A stretch of 64,000 nucleotides of DNA from the NCBI GenBank assembly GCA_021234155.1, contig JAJEKV010000186.1:451359-515358 (forward strand). Direction: 5' to 3'. This stretch comes from Isoetes taiwanensis (lineage: Eukaryota; Streptophyta; Lycopodiopsida; Isoetales; Isoetaceae). Position 1 is the stretch's first letter. The number at the start of each line of letters is the position of its first letter. The notes under the pieces were generated by a model. That model was not told the origin of the DNA. It searched no databases and saw only the letters and a program-made list of their open reading frames with translations. A program made the translations under genes and the position numbers. This document shows, in pieces, positions 20,909-31,772 of this stretch.

Positions 20909-21150
20909 TGTTTATGGTTTGGTTTCGAGATTGTCTGCAAGACAGCCCTCTGCGAGGACCCTTGGATCAAACAGATGAATCCTTAATATAGTGTGTCACG
21001 CGGGATTTTGCAAAAGAGGTAAGAGCTGAAAGAACGGAACAAGAACAAAGGAAACTATATGCCAGGATAAGCAATCTTTAATATCATAAGGAGTAAATGA
21101 CGTCTCATAAGACGCTGAGACAAGAAAACTGAAATAAGATGATACTAAGT
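20909..21150 (-). repeat. 3' LTR of element C (left copy)
   Basis: Starts TGTTTATGGTTTGG and shares about 100 bases with 29389-29502 (common 'ACAGCCCTCTGCGAGGACC' and 'TGTGTCACGCGGGATTTTGC'). The inner end is an estimate, since the partner is truncated. Confidence 0.7.
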
Positions 21151-21162
21151 CTCATCTAAAAT

Positions 21163-23447
21163 TTAAGGTAACCCTACTGATATATAGTACAACGACCTCA
21201 GGCCCAAAATAGACAATGGCAGAGCCTTTGTGATCTCATTTACCAACTCCGGGATCATATGCTTGATTTGAGAGAATATTTTTGGTGTCGTCATTAGTGC
21301 TGCAAATCCTGCTAAGTTAAGGCCACATGCCCGGGGGTGGTCACTTGTCACCCCTCGTCCTCTTCTTCTACAGGGGCGTGGCTTTCTGCGTGGGCATGGA
21401 TTTGCTACCTGATGCTCCGGCTTGACCTTGACCCTTGCCTCTGGTCTCTTGTGTGCTGGCCTGTGTAGTGCTCGAGAATAGTCCAGTGCCTGATGGCACA
21501 AGACTAACACTCCCTCCCACCAAAGAACACTCGAAAGAGACAAAAGCAGGCACGGTCTCAGGAGGTGGAAAACCTATGACTTGATTGAAGTCATATTGAT
21601 GACTATGAGGGTGAGCCTCGGAACGATACTTCTGAATGATATTTTGTCGATCTTTCAAGGCATTCGCAGTGTTTAACCCAAAAGATGGTGACGCGTCCAA
21701 TAGAAATCCAGATTGTGCCATGTCTTCAAAGGCACGGTGAGTCTCTGCTAGAACAAATTAGCATTCAATTAGCAGGCAGATCTGGAGGCCAAAAGCACCG
21801 GCACTGGCATTGGGATTGCAATAGTAAACAGGATGACTACAAGCCAAAAAGTAGGTGAGAAGACACTTCAAAGCAGCACAAAAACCTGTGTCCTTGTCAA
21901 CAGACGGATCTAGGAAAGTTGCAGCTCTTTCCAAAAATTGCTTGAGTCCCCATATCGATTGGCTTTGGTTTTTCAAAACCTCCTTCATTTGGGATGTATG
22001 ATCCAAGGTGTATCCTTCTTGCCAAACCTTCCTACGCACAAAGCGTGGATCCCAATGGAGATCTGTAGATATAGTGGGGGTCCAATCAACATGATCAGCC
22101 AAAGCCCTGGTCCAAAAGGATGAGCGCCAATCAGAGGTGAGAAAATGACAGCGTGGAGGTGCTCTCAGTGATGCATAAGGAGTGTCGTGTTGGGGAGCAG
22201 GCTGCATCATGGGCTTCTGACCCGGGGGGTTCACTTATAGTAAGGGGGGTATGCCATGTGCGTGCATAGGGTGATCAAAAACACCCCCGTATACGATTTC
22301 TTGAAAGGCAAATTCGACCCCTTCCGTACAAAGTTTACCCCAAGTAGTGGCAAAAAACCCCCCTACCTCTTACGTATACGTATGGAAATGGGTCGAAAAA
22401 ACCCCCCTACAAGTCACTCAGGCACATTGTATGGCATTTACAGTGAATCCCCCTTGGCTTCTGAGCTTTAGTGCAGAATTCCTAATTCATGGGATGTGGA
22501 TGCATCAACATGCGTAGACTGAGATGAAGTGACATTTATGACTTTTGAATTTGAGGGTCAAACTTCTGGCTGATTTTGCTATCACGGAGAATGTCTGGCC
22601 TCCGTGTGGGATCTGGAGGTCTCGTCTTGAAGTTCGCGAGATAGGATGAATGACAGAATGTGTCCGACTAGAAGCCGGTGAGGTGACATCTAAGGGCTTA
22701 GTGGAGATCCGACTAGGATCTGGAAGATAATTCTGAATAATGGCCTGGAATTGTGCCCCCATTGCGGAATCAAGATTCGAGGTCGGAGCCTGGCGAAGGC
22801 GGTCCACTTCTTGGAGAAGGCATTGGAACAGAATCTGGGCCAATCAATAAAGCTAGGTGAATGAATAGCCATAATGACAGTATCAAAGAAAGGCTTGTTG
22901 ATGTGAGTGTTTATGACAGAGTACCCATAAAAATTTTTCCACAAAAACTTAATAAAAGCTTCATGAGACTTGGAATAGTCGTTAGCTTGTGTGTTGTGGC
23001 CGCATATGGGACTTGACCATATACCGTAACATCATGATCTTGGAAAGCAACCCAATTCAAAGAAGGAGTGTGTCTGGGTAACTGAATTATCTGGGCCAAG
23101 AGGCTTTGATTGAGGGTAATCCTGGTATGATCAACCGTCGTCTAGTACCCAGCATCAGTCTTTACCAAACCAGCAACAAATTGGCGAAGTTGCATCAGAT
23201 TCTGAACATGGAGTTCTTGGCTAGTGAAATCAAGTAAACCCACCCTTTCTGGAACATCTTTACTAGCGCCTTCAAGGACCAGCTGGAGACTAAGCATCGA
23301 GAAGTCCATAGATAAGAAAAGATCAGGATTCATGGGCTCAGTGGCTTGCAGAGTGGCCAATTTTGGTGCGGTAGCCATAGCGAGTGGAGCAAAGAGGATG
23401 AGAGCGAAAGTCGAACGGTAGAAAAGTTGGAGCTTTAGGGTTCGCAT
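21163..23447 (-). pseudogene. Post-integrase ORF of element C (function unknown)
   Basis: A chain of frames downstream of integrase. 23142-23447 starts 'MRTLKLQLFYRSTFALILFA', a hydrophobic N-terminus that could be a signal or membrane segment. It is followed by 'LAQIIQLPRHTPSLNWVAFQ', 'IDWPRFCSNAF', and after the inserted TIR element by 21758-22234 ('HCHFLTSDWRSSFWTRAL' region, 'LKCLLTYFLACSHP') and 21368-21721, with a Ser/Thr/Gly-rich end. In total it may have spanned about 650 codons. The position after integrase is where Athila/SIRE-type elements carry an env-like or other extra gene. No known domain is recognised. Confidence 0.55.
22221..22455. mobile_element. 235-bp TIR element, copy 2, in element C
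   Basis: Flanked by a perfect 9-bp direct repeat GGCTTCTGA (22212-22220 and 22456-22464). The ends are imperfect inverted repeats: left 'CCCGGGGGGTTCACTTATAG', right read backwards 'AAGGGGGATTCACTGTAAAT'. Internal similarity to copy 1 (2816-3071) includes 'AGGGG.TA.GCCA.GTGCGT' and 'CCGTATACG'. It interrupts the post-integrase frame of element C. A 9-bp duplication is usual for Mutator-like (MULE) elements. Confidence 0.8.
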
Positions 23448-23537
23448 CTGTTCAGTAGAGAGGTTTTTATGGGGAGTTCAAAAGACAGAATCTGAACCGT
23501 GAATCCTGCCAGATGGCAGTATCGAGGAAAAGATTAA

Positions 23538-24782
23538 TCAAGAATCAAAATTTTGGCTAAGTCCCAGAAAGCCAATAGTAGTAAGATCAATGGTGGAGAT
23601 TGACAAGAAGGAACGGTGCGATATTGGACCGTGATTTCTAGAGTCATAGAGAAGAACTAAATCTCCTTCATTGAAAGTTTTTATCTTGATCTGGTTGTCA
23701 TACCAGGATTTTCGCAATTGTTGACCTGTAAGAACCCCGAGATAGGCATTCCCTGCGAATTTCATTAAGTTGTTATAACTGATAAACCCTTTCCTATAAA
23801 GCAGCAGGAGGATCATGTACAGTAGCAAGTTGAAATCTGAGAGTGGGCAGAATAAACTCAAAAGGCATCAAAGTTTCTTGGCCATACACGAGTCTGAAAG
23901 ATGTCTGCCCAGTAGCAATTTTGTAAGTTGTGTTATAGGCCCATAAGATGGTGGGTAACTTTTTCTGCCAACCTTTCCTGGAAGCATCACAAATTTTCTT
24001 GAGAATATTGATCAGAGTCTTGTTGGTTCTTTCGGCAAGACATTGCCTTGTGGATAATATGGCATGCTCTTTCGATGATGTATATGCAAGTACTCTATGA
24101 GTTCCTTGATTGTGTGATTGACAAAATGAATATCCCACTCACTCACCAGTTCCGTGGGGCAGCACCCACGCCATGCTGGCTGCGGTGTTATTGGGTAACG
24201 CGCAAGCTTCAGACCACTTAGTGACATAATTACGGGAATTACGAGCAGATGGATCAATAGGCCCAACAAAATATATCCCCTATTTGCTGGCGGGTAGAGG
24301 CATGGCAATCGGAGTCAATGGGAGAGCGCCATGGGTCGTGGTCGTGGGCCGTCCCATGTGCTAGCAAATGTCACATTGGCGCGCATGAGCGTGAGCATCT
24401 TTGAACAGCGTGGCCAACCAGCCAAAAGGATTTTCTGTGCCATGTTATCTCCACTGAAATGTCCACCACCAAGGCCTTCATGTTGGCAAATAATCTCTGG
24501 GACCTCATGAGGAAGAACACATCTTTGCATAATCATATCCTTGCCACGTTTGTCGAGGTGTCCAGCTACCATGGTATAGTCACGGACTTCGCGCCGGAAC
24601 TGTTGATGGCGTGAGCGTAATTTGTCTGGAGAGAGCGTTGGATCCTCGGATGGTAATGCACCTGAAAGAAGATATTGTTGGTAGTCATGGAACCAGTGTG
24701 GTGTGGCTGTGACTAAAAAGAATTGAGCATTCGGAAAAGTATCTGAAACTTCTGAGGACGGAAAGATAATCAGACACCACAT
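23538..24782 (-). pseudogene. Integrase of element C
   Basis: 24315-24782 leads in with 'VAGHLDKRGKDMIMQRCVLP', then the zinc domain 'HEGLGGGHFSGDNMAQKIL', with the second pair of Cys in a shifted frame. 24012-24308 and 23794-24138 cover the degraded core, ending 'LAERTNKTLINILKKICDAS' and 'LWAYNTTYKIATGQTSFRLV'. 23538-23861 gives the C-terminal 'WYDNQIKIKTFNEGDLVLLY' block. Wording is typical of non-chromodomain plant gypsy elements. At least four frame changes are present. Confidence 0.82.
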
Positions 24783-24789
24783 GAGACTT

Positions 24790-25230
24790 TTGCCTTATGA
24801 ATGATTTTGAAGGGAGCAAACTCTTGTAGTAGCAGCACCCAGTGAGCAATGCGCCGCGTGGGTGTAGTCTTATTGATCAGATAAAGCAGAGCTTGATGAT
24901 CCACAAAGAACTTGATTTTGCTACCCAGCAGATAGTGTCAAAACCGTTGCGCACAAAAAAAGAGTCTGAGTGCTTTTCGTGGTTGAGTTTCCTGCTCACA
25001 TAATGAATCAGTTTGTCTTGGTGAGAATCATACTCTTGGGAGAGAACAACGCCAATAGCAAAAGCCGAAACATCCACATGGACATGAAACAGTTTATACC
25101 ACTGAGGTGGGACAAGAACCGCGGCTTGAGTAAGCAAAATCTTCAAAGGTCGCATCCACCTGGGGATTCCAAGTCCAAGTGGATTCATCACCTGTGAGTT
25201 TGTAGATGGGATAAGCAATGTCAGCTAGTC
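24790..25230 (-). pseudogene. RNase H of element C
   Basis: Frame 24877-25218 reads 'WYKLFHVHVDVSAFAIGVVL' (family 'VD.S..A.G..L'), 'DSHQDKLIHYVSRKLNHEKH' (family 'P I.Y.SR.L...E..Y'); the remaining part down to 24790 reads 'IKFFVDHQALLYLINKTTPT' in another frame. Preceded by the RT connection near 25240. Confidence 0.8.
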
Positions 25231-25239
25231 CAGGAATGA

Positions 25240-26130
25240 AGGTAGCATAATAATTGACTTTACCAAGAAATGATCATGTCTCCTTAATATTGGTAGGTGC
25301 TTGAGATTTGAGAACATAACTGATCTTGGCAGGATCTGTGGCAATGCCCTCTTTACTGATGATGTGGCCCAGATGAACACCTAGACTGACGCAGAAAGTA
25401 CACTTCTCCAGATTCAAACTGATGCCTGATTTATCATATTTTTGAAAAGTGAGCTCAAGTTTGGTGAGATGATCATCCATAATGTTGTAAGCGAAACAAG
25501 TCTTGAAAAACTTGCAGAAAAGCAATATCTTTCATGTAATCCTGAAAAACAGAAAGCATAATATGCTGGAAAGTGGAAGATGAGTTGGACAACTCAAAGG
25601 GTGCCACTTTGTAGGCTTTAAAAGTACCTCAGGGAGTGGTGAATGTTGTTTTTAGCTGATCTTCAGCGCGAATGAAAATTTGATTGTAGCCAAAAAAGCC
25701 ATCCATGAAGAAACATTTCATGATCTGCTACTTCTTCAAGAACTTGCTCCGTGAAGGGTAGTGGGAAATGATCATGTTCCATGGCCGTATTGAGTTTTCG
25801 GTAGTCCACGCAAACACGAATTTTTCCATTATGCTGAAGAGCAATAACAATGGGGCTCACCCACTCAGAATGTTTGACCTCATAAATAAGTCCAGCAGCC
25901 AAGAATTTATCAATTTCTGCCTTGACGTGGTCACAATAGTTGGGGTCGAGTCTGTACTGTCGTTATTAGATGGGGCATGCATCAGGTTTGGTAGGAATAG
26001 TGAGTTCCCCCAACTCCTTTTTGATACCTCGTAAATCTTTATAGCTCCACGCAAAAATATGTTTGAATTTTTTGAAAAGACAGAGTGTGCGAGACTTATA
26101 TGATTTTGGAAGATTAGCAGCCAACCTGAT
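25240..26130 (-). pseudogene. Reverse transcriptase of element C
   Basis: Reads from about 26080 as 'FKHIFAWSYKDLRGIKKELG' and 'KAEIDKFLAAGLIYEVKHSE', 'VSPIVIALQHNGKIRVCVDY', 'LNTAMEHDHFPLPF' (25663-25902). A frame change leads to the catalytic region near 25500 ('MDDH', badly altered) and 'SLNLEKCTFCVSLGVHLGHI', 'TDPAKISYVLKSQAPTNIKE' (25274-25525). It is a gypsy RT of the Athila/TAT-like wording. Confidence 0.85.
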
Positions 26131-26133
26131 GGG

Positions 26134-27035
26134 TTAGTTGTCTCCTAAGTCAATAATTTCAACTTCCGGAGTTTGAATATGCAGAATAACATCAGTGTCA
26201 GTGACAATATGAGCAGGTGGTCGTAGAAGAACCGGTGGTTCAACACTGTGAGTGGAAATCCGATTGCAAGGTGCGAGATAAAGATCAAGCAAGGCAGCAA
26301 CAGCATGGTCTTTATCAAGACTCATATCACTCCAAAGATCAACGTATTCAAGATATGCTGATAGTAGCAAACCAGTGTCAGGAGCTTGGACATGATAAGT
26401 GTTTTGGAGGTCGTTAGATTCACTATCAGAGAGCGAAGGTTCAACATTTTCAACAGGAACGAGTTTTCTAGTTTCAAGATCCATGGTGGCATTCAATTGA
26501 CCATCAGTAATGACAAGTTGATCATGGCCCAATAATGGATGCTTTTAGCTTGACGAAGAAAAGGTCTACCAACTAGCATTTCAGAATCACTAGGATCTTC
26601 TCCTATTTTCCAAACACCAAATTCCAACGGAAATTTAAGATTGTCAATGCTGATTTGGAGGATAGGAGTGACACCTTGAGGGCGCATGATGTGACTGTTG
26701 GCCAACTTAATATCGTAAGGGGCATGATACAGTTGAGTGATGCCGAGTTATTTCCTGAGTTTGTCCATGATGAGGTTGACAGCACTGCCTCATTCCTTCC
26801 AACCAATAACTGGGACATAACATGAAAGAAGAAGCAAGGTGACTACGAAAATGAAATCGAATGAGTGCACTCCTTGTTTGCCAGTCATATGGAGGAGGCC
26901 AACTAGGTTAGGTCTACCAAGACAGAGAAATCTAGGCAGAAACCATGAACAGCTTGCCGTTAAGTATACTAGAGATGCCATTATCTTGCATTTGATCCTA
27001 TTACGGTCGTAATTTCCAAACAGCCACCGGAGCAT
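26134..27035 (-). pseudogene. Protease region of element C
   Basis: 26493-26705 carries the last part of a retroviral-type protease ('LQISIDNLKFPLEFGVWKIG', 'SEMLVGRPFLRQAKSIHYW'). The catalytic DTG/DSG block should lie near 26750-26800, where the sequence is scrambled over frames. 26134-26532 continues to the RT as an acidic linker ('LDLYLAPCNRISTHSVEPPV'). Confidence 0.68.
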
Positions 27036-29344
27036 GAACCGTGGACATGGAAGTTGCTACAGCACCAACAAGAACAGTGGGTAAGGGCAACTGTTCCCCT
27101 AGAGCAGGACATAACTTTAGAATGGTCGGAAGACTGAGGGGGAATTTAATCTTGGCGAGCTCTTCTTGCAGCTCCAAAGGAACATGGACGAAAGGATTTG
27201 CAGGATCCAAGAGCGCCGGTTCCTTGGGCATAGAAGTCGAAACTTCTTTGAGGAACTCTACTTCGGCGACGATGTTTGGATAAGGCTGAGCACGTGAAGT
27301 AGGCGTGGACGTGGATGGCGCCTCCGAATGTTGTTGAGCGTGTGTAGTAGCATGAACATTGGCAAGGGTATGTCCTTCAGTTGCTTGCATAAGTTTGAGG
27401 ATACTCTGACGGACCTTTGGCATAACATGTGGCATGAGTTTATCAAGATCCGGGGCAAAATACACCATCTTGTGTTGCTCATGAGGGATGGCGTCCACAG
27501 CAAAAGTAGGTTGCGTGTCCTGTGGCATGAGCATCAAAGATCGAGTGCCAAGATGCTGACGTGATACTAGACCAACCCAGTTAAATTGTTGCACAGTGAG
27601 AGCTTGATAGATCTCTTCTTCGGCTTGTCCAATACAGCTAGCGAAGAAACTTGTTGGTTTTGCTGCTGCTGAGGAGCACGGGGAGGTTTTCGCAAAGTGG
27701 GCCGTGGGCCTTGTTTCCCATTCGCCACCCAGAGTTGATAGGCCATGAGGCAGACTGAGGCAGTCTGGTTAGTACCAGAAAGCTGTAGTTGAACTTGGGG
27801 GAGTTGTGGGCACGCTGTGGTGGTGTGGCCCCATTCTCGGCAGTGATAACATTGAGCTTTCGCTAGGTCAAAGGGAGTACACGAGCTTTGTCCTCGTGAT
27901 TGTTGAGGTTGCTGAGGTTTTTGATATTGCTGAGGCATGGCCTGGACCTGAAAGCTCATTTTCTATCGAAAGGGCATGGGATGAGAACACATGCATACTT
28001 TAGCAGCATGGTTGCACATATTGCAATGCTTGCAGTGGGGAAGACTATTAGTAGAATTGCATTCATTGACCAAATGGCCCTGATACTCACAAATGTGGCA
28101 CCAGATTTGACTTCTTTGTTGCGGAGAGGATTGATGAGGTTGAACTGCAGTTTTTGGAACCATGACAAGGGGTATGAAGGTTAGATCTATGAGGGGAACA
28201 CCATGTGAGGACACATTGACTGAGTGATTGTCCAGTTCAATGGCATGATCCAGTGTGTTAAGTCGCAAGTATTCAGTCGTAAGACGGATAGCTGGAGGTA
28301 GGCCTTGCAGAAATCAGATCAGGATCTGACTCTACCTGGAATACTCATTGAGCTTGCTAACCAATATATGCAGACAACCAACAAAATATCGGGCAGATTT
28401 TGAGGGTTGTTGTTGGACATTATTGAGCTGCTTAACCGTACTATAATGAGACAGAAAGGCCATCTTCATTTCTTATCAGTTTTTTTTTCAATGACTTTTA
28501 TTAGACATGAGTCATTGATGTGGGGCACCACGCTGGTGATAGAGAAGATATGAAACTTGATCTGGGGCTGAAAGTGTCCATTTAAAATAGTGAGAGCTTC
28601 AAATTATTCCATGTGCATCTGAGCACTCTGATCGAGGATAGGCTTCCCTTTCGCATTGCCAAAAAATAGGATATGGAAGTTTGAAATTGTGAGCAGTGAA
28701 GGGAACTTGAGTAACAACAGGGTTGCCAGAAATATAATGAGTCTGCGGCACTGAGACCTGGGTGTAAAGCGGTGGTGCATAAGAATAGGCGATCCTTGAG
28801 CACAGTCGAGGGCTATAAGAAAGGCATCTGTGTGGTAACATGAAACCCAGGAGGTCCAGAAAGTTTGGTGTCATTTGACACAATACCCTTTGTGCTATCC
28901 TCAGTTAAATTAAGTTCACCAACATTGTAGACATTGACAGGAGGTTAAAAAGATGATGATGACTGAAATTCATGGATATTAGGACCAAAAAAAATGTGAG
29001 GGTAACTCATTCCATGTTGTGGAGAAGAAGGTTGCGAAGGTCTGCCCAAAGGAAATATGTATATAAGTACTCTTCGATGTTTGAAAATAGTGAGAGATCT
29101 GATGCATTGGAGAGTCCTGCGGTGATTGAGGTTGAGAGCAATGTCGACAGTTAGGAGGTGACCCTGGCTGTGAGAAAAAGTGAGGAGTAAGAGGTGCTGA
29201 ATGAGCACGTGAGCGTAAGTGACCTCCTTCAGTGTCATAGTCTCCATCATAAAAATTGCGAGCAACTTTCCTACTATGATAACAATCCAATCTAGCCGCA
29301 GTTGGGCTGAGAAGCTCTTCCTGGATGAAAGCACGAACAAACAT
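27001..29344 (-). pseudogene. Gag of element C with three zinc knuckles
   Basis: 28979-29344 gives the N-terminus ('MFVRAFIQEELLSPTAARLD'), followed by a broken capsid region (28270-28950). 27963-28268 has two knuckles, 'CHICEYQGHLVNEC' and 'CKHCNMCNHAAKVC', and 27567-27959 a third, 'CYHCREWGHTTTAC', inside Gln/Pro-rich sequence. 27001-27594 continues as a Pro/Ser/Thr-rich spacer to protease. All three match CX2CX4HX4C. The spacing between knuckle 2 and 3 is about 50 codons. Confidence 0.78.
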
Positions 29345-29388
29345 CTTGAAGTCGAAAGAAAATAACTAAGACCCAGCGGCGGCAATAG

Positions 29389-29502
29389 TGTTTAGGATCT
29401 GGGTTCGGGATTGTCTACAAAACAGCCCTCTACGAGGACCATTGGATCAAACTGAGGAATCCTTAGTATAGTGTGTCACGCGGGATTTTGCAAAAGAGGT
29501 AA
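29389..29502 (-). repeat. 5' LTR of element C (right copy), truncated
   Basis: Matches 20909-21017 over its length, from TGTTTAGGATCTGG to AAAAGAGGTAA, where LTR-B begins. The sequence just inside (29370-29388) should hold the primer-binding site, but does not match tRNA-Met. Confidence 0.8.
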
Positions 29503-31042
29503 TGTGATGTTCCAACATAACGTATGGTATGAATACGTAAATTATACGTATATTATACTGCCATGCCACTCGTACATGTTACCTTGATGACATGTATACG
29601 TACTTGGAAACCGTAAAGCGTTGCATTTTAGGGGGCAACCTCATATGTCGGACATGTCTATAAACATATTCATTTAACCCCTTTGCCACATGGCAAAACC
29701 CTACATGTCATGTTAGCCCTAACCCTAAAAGGTCATGTAAAAGGAACAAAAGGGGAAACCTTAAATCTTTTCCATTTTCGCATTTCGGCTTTCCTGAGCC
29801 ATTCCGGCTAAGCCAAGCTGCTAATTCGCATTGCCAGATGCTGTCAAGCCGCCTTTGCACAATGGATCTCAAGATTCAGTCACCTTCGACCTAAGCAAAG
29901 GCATGAATGCGATTCGAGGTGCGGGAGCAAGCCAGGGATCAGGTAAATAGTGAGTCTGTTATGCGATGCCGACTTTTAGTCCGGCAACGAGCTGGGTTAG
30001 CATGTTAGATTATCCTTAGCAACCTTATAGATTATGAGATTACAAGCCTTAACACCAGGAACCTAACTATGTATGTTTAGGTAGATAGATCAGATGTTAT
30101 TCTGTATTTCAGTTCTATGTGATGATGTTCTATTCTATCCACACTCCTGCGTATTGGGAAGGGGGTAGAGACCCTGAAAGCTTCAGTAGTTGATGTATCT
30201 AGATAGCCTCATTAATTCCCAATTAATGCGGCATGTGCATAAGAGCCCGCCTGGCTGTGGGTGGCGGGGCTAGACCGGTGGATAAGGAGAACATGTCCCA
30301 TTGAGTATCGATCCCTCTGGTGTGTAAAGCCTCCAGGGATCTTAGCAAGCTAGGCCTAATGGCTTGCCACTGCGTGTGGGCAAGGCATAGGCTCGACACC
30401 TCTTGGGTGATGCGTCACCTTCAATGAGGTTTAAGACGTAGACAGACAGTGCCCCTCTAGCTGCCTGTGATGGGCATGCATATCTCTGGAGGGAGTGATC
30501 TCCTCCTGCCTCATTGGGACTAGAGATGAAACCCAGGAGTAGCCCCCTTGGCTATACACCTGGCAGGCTATGGTCCAGTCCCAAGACTTATCAGCCTATT
30601 CTGCAAGGTATGCACAGGAGGGACAGATGGAGAGGACTACCCAACAACTTTGTTCCTATGCCAGCCCAATCCATTGACATGAATTCTGTCTGCAATGACT
30701 TCTGGAGACCCAAGCCGTCAGTCCATTCCCCTTGAGTCTGAGCTTTGGGTAGGATCTTCCCCATGATGTTGTTGTTGATGTTCTTACACATATATGCTAT
30801 GGTGAGCTATCCTTCGAGGTGGAGCTATTTCTATTTGATGTCATGTGCTCATATTTATTTACGCTTCCGCAGCTAGGACGGTCCCGAGGGAAGACGGGAT
30901 AAATGACACGTCCATTCTTCCTCATCGATTCCTTGCCAAGGGATTGGTGGCAGGTGGATGGCCTCTGTCAGCTTGGTTGCCAGAGGGATAAACTTTGGCT
31001 TTTGATATGATGGAAGCATCGTAGACAAAGTAGGGGATGTCA
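29503..31042 (+). repeat. 5' LTR of element B
   Basis: 1540 bp, TGTGATGTTCCAAC to GGGGATGTCA. It shares with LTR-A the order of many blocks, including the telomere-like 'GCCCTAACCCTAAAAGG' (near 29720), 'TATTGGGAAGGGGGTAGAGACC' (near 30153), 'GTGCATAAGAGCCCGCCTGG' (near 30235), 'GTATGCACAGGAGGGACAG' (near 30607) and 'TTACGCTTCCGCAGCTAGG' (near 30860). The end is fixed by the adjoining primer-binding site. Confidence 0.87.
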
Positions 31043-31045
31043 TAG

Positions 31046-31062
31046 TAGTATCAGAGCTATGA
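31046..31062 (+). promoter_or_regulatory. Primer-binding site for initiator tRNA-Met
   Basis: TAGTATCAGAGCTATGA three bases after the LTR end matches the plant tRNA-iMet complement TGGTATCAGAGC with one change. This proves that LTR-B is a 5' LTR and that the following genes are internal to the element. Confidence 0.85.
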
Positions 31063-31273
31063 TCTTGGTAGACCAAGATCAAGCAATGACTAATTCCTTG
31101 ATAGGACTAACAGTAGACCTTCGGTCTTGGGGATAACAACCCAAGCAAGAACTTCGAAAATTGGAAAAAAAAAAATTTTCCATCTTTAGAACAATAAGTT
31201 AAGATAATGTTAATTAGAAAAAGTAAAATTAAAAACATTAGAAGACCTGAAAATTTTGGCCATTAGGGAGTAA

Positions 31274-31337
31274 CCCCTCACAGAGTGCACGGAACCCTTA
31301 GCTAAATTTTAGCTTGAGCTCTCGTGAACTATGTGAG
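31274..31337 (+). repeat. Hairpin repeat, copy 1
   Basis: Starts CCCTCACAGAGTGCAC and ends TCTCGTGAACTATGTGAG. The arms are complementary (CTCACAgAGTgCAC with GTGaACTaTGTGAG). The middle holds GGAACCCTTAGCTAAATTTT. First of four copies in the element. Confidence 0.8.
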
Positions 31338-31480
31338 TCTTTGACCATTATTGACCTAGAAAGATGCATAATTATAGTAATCTAATAGCACAGGTAGTTT
31401 AGAATTTGAATTTAAACCAGGAGAACATGTTATAACGCTAAGAAACTACTTAGACCCAAAATAGAGCAAAAAGGGAGTAA

Positions 31481-31547
31481 CCCCTCACAAAGTGCGCCAG
31501 GGCCCCAAGCTAAATTTAGAATAGCCTCTCGCGCATTGTTGTGAATG
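31481..31547 (+). repeat. Hairpin repeat, copy 2
   Basis: CCCCTCACAAAGTGCGCCAG ... CTCTCGCGCATTGTTGTGAA. Same layout as copy 1 with arms complementary around a GGGCCCCAAGCTAAATTTAG centre. Lies 180 bases before the TATA box at 31661. Confidence 0.78.
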
Positions 31548-31660
31548 GTAGCAGTACTTTTTGTCTAAAAGAACCTAATGTCTTAATCCAGCAAACATTA
31601 ATGCGTTAAATAATGTTATAACATGAAAATTGCAGGTCGGAACCCTAAAACTCCCAGACC

Positions 31661-31670
31661 TATAAATAGA
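31661..31670 (+). promoter_or_regulatory. TATA box of the histone H3-like gene
   Basis: TATAAATAGA, followed by a pyrimidine-rich leader ('TTCGTTCTCATCGTACTCC') and, about 112 bases on, the ATG at 31773. This resembles an ordinary plant RNA polymerase II promoter, separate from the LTR. Confidence 0.65.
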
Positions 31671-31772
31671 TCTTTAGGGTTCTTCGTTCTCATCGTACTC
31701 CTCCAGCTTACTGCTCTCCGACCAAGAAGGCAATTTTTAGGCACTCCTAGGTCGATTGCAATATTTCAAAAC

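Larger units (their letters stand above)
20909..29502 (-). mobile_element. Ty3/gypsy element C
   Basis: Delimited by related terminal repeats that start TGTTTA (20909 and 29389). The minus strand holds gag with three zinc knuckles (about 29344-27567), protease, RT, RNase H and integrase (to about 23540), then a further long frame set (23447-21163). No chromodomain. The left boundary cuts the copia RT exactly at its MEQP motif. The right terminal repeat is cut after 114 bases by LTR-B at 29503. Numerous stops show an old copy. Confidence 0.82.
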
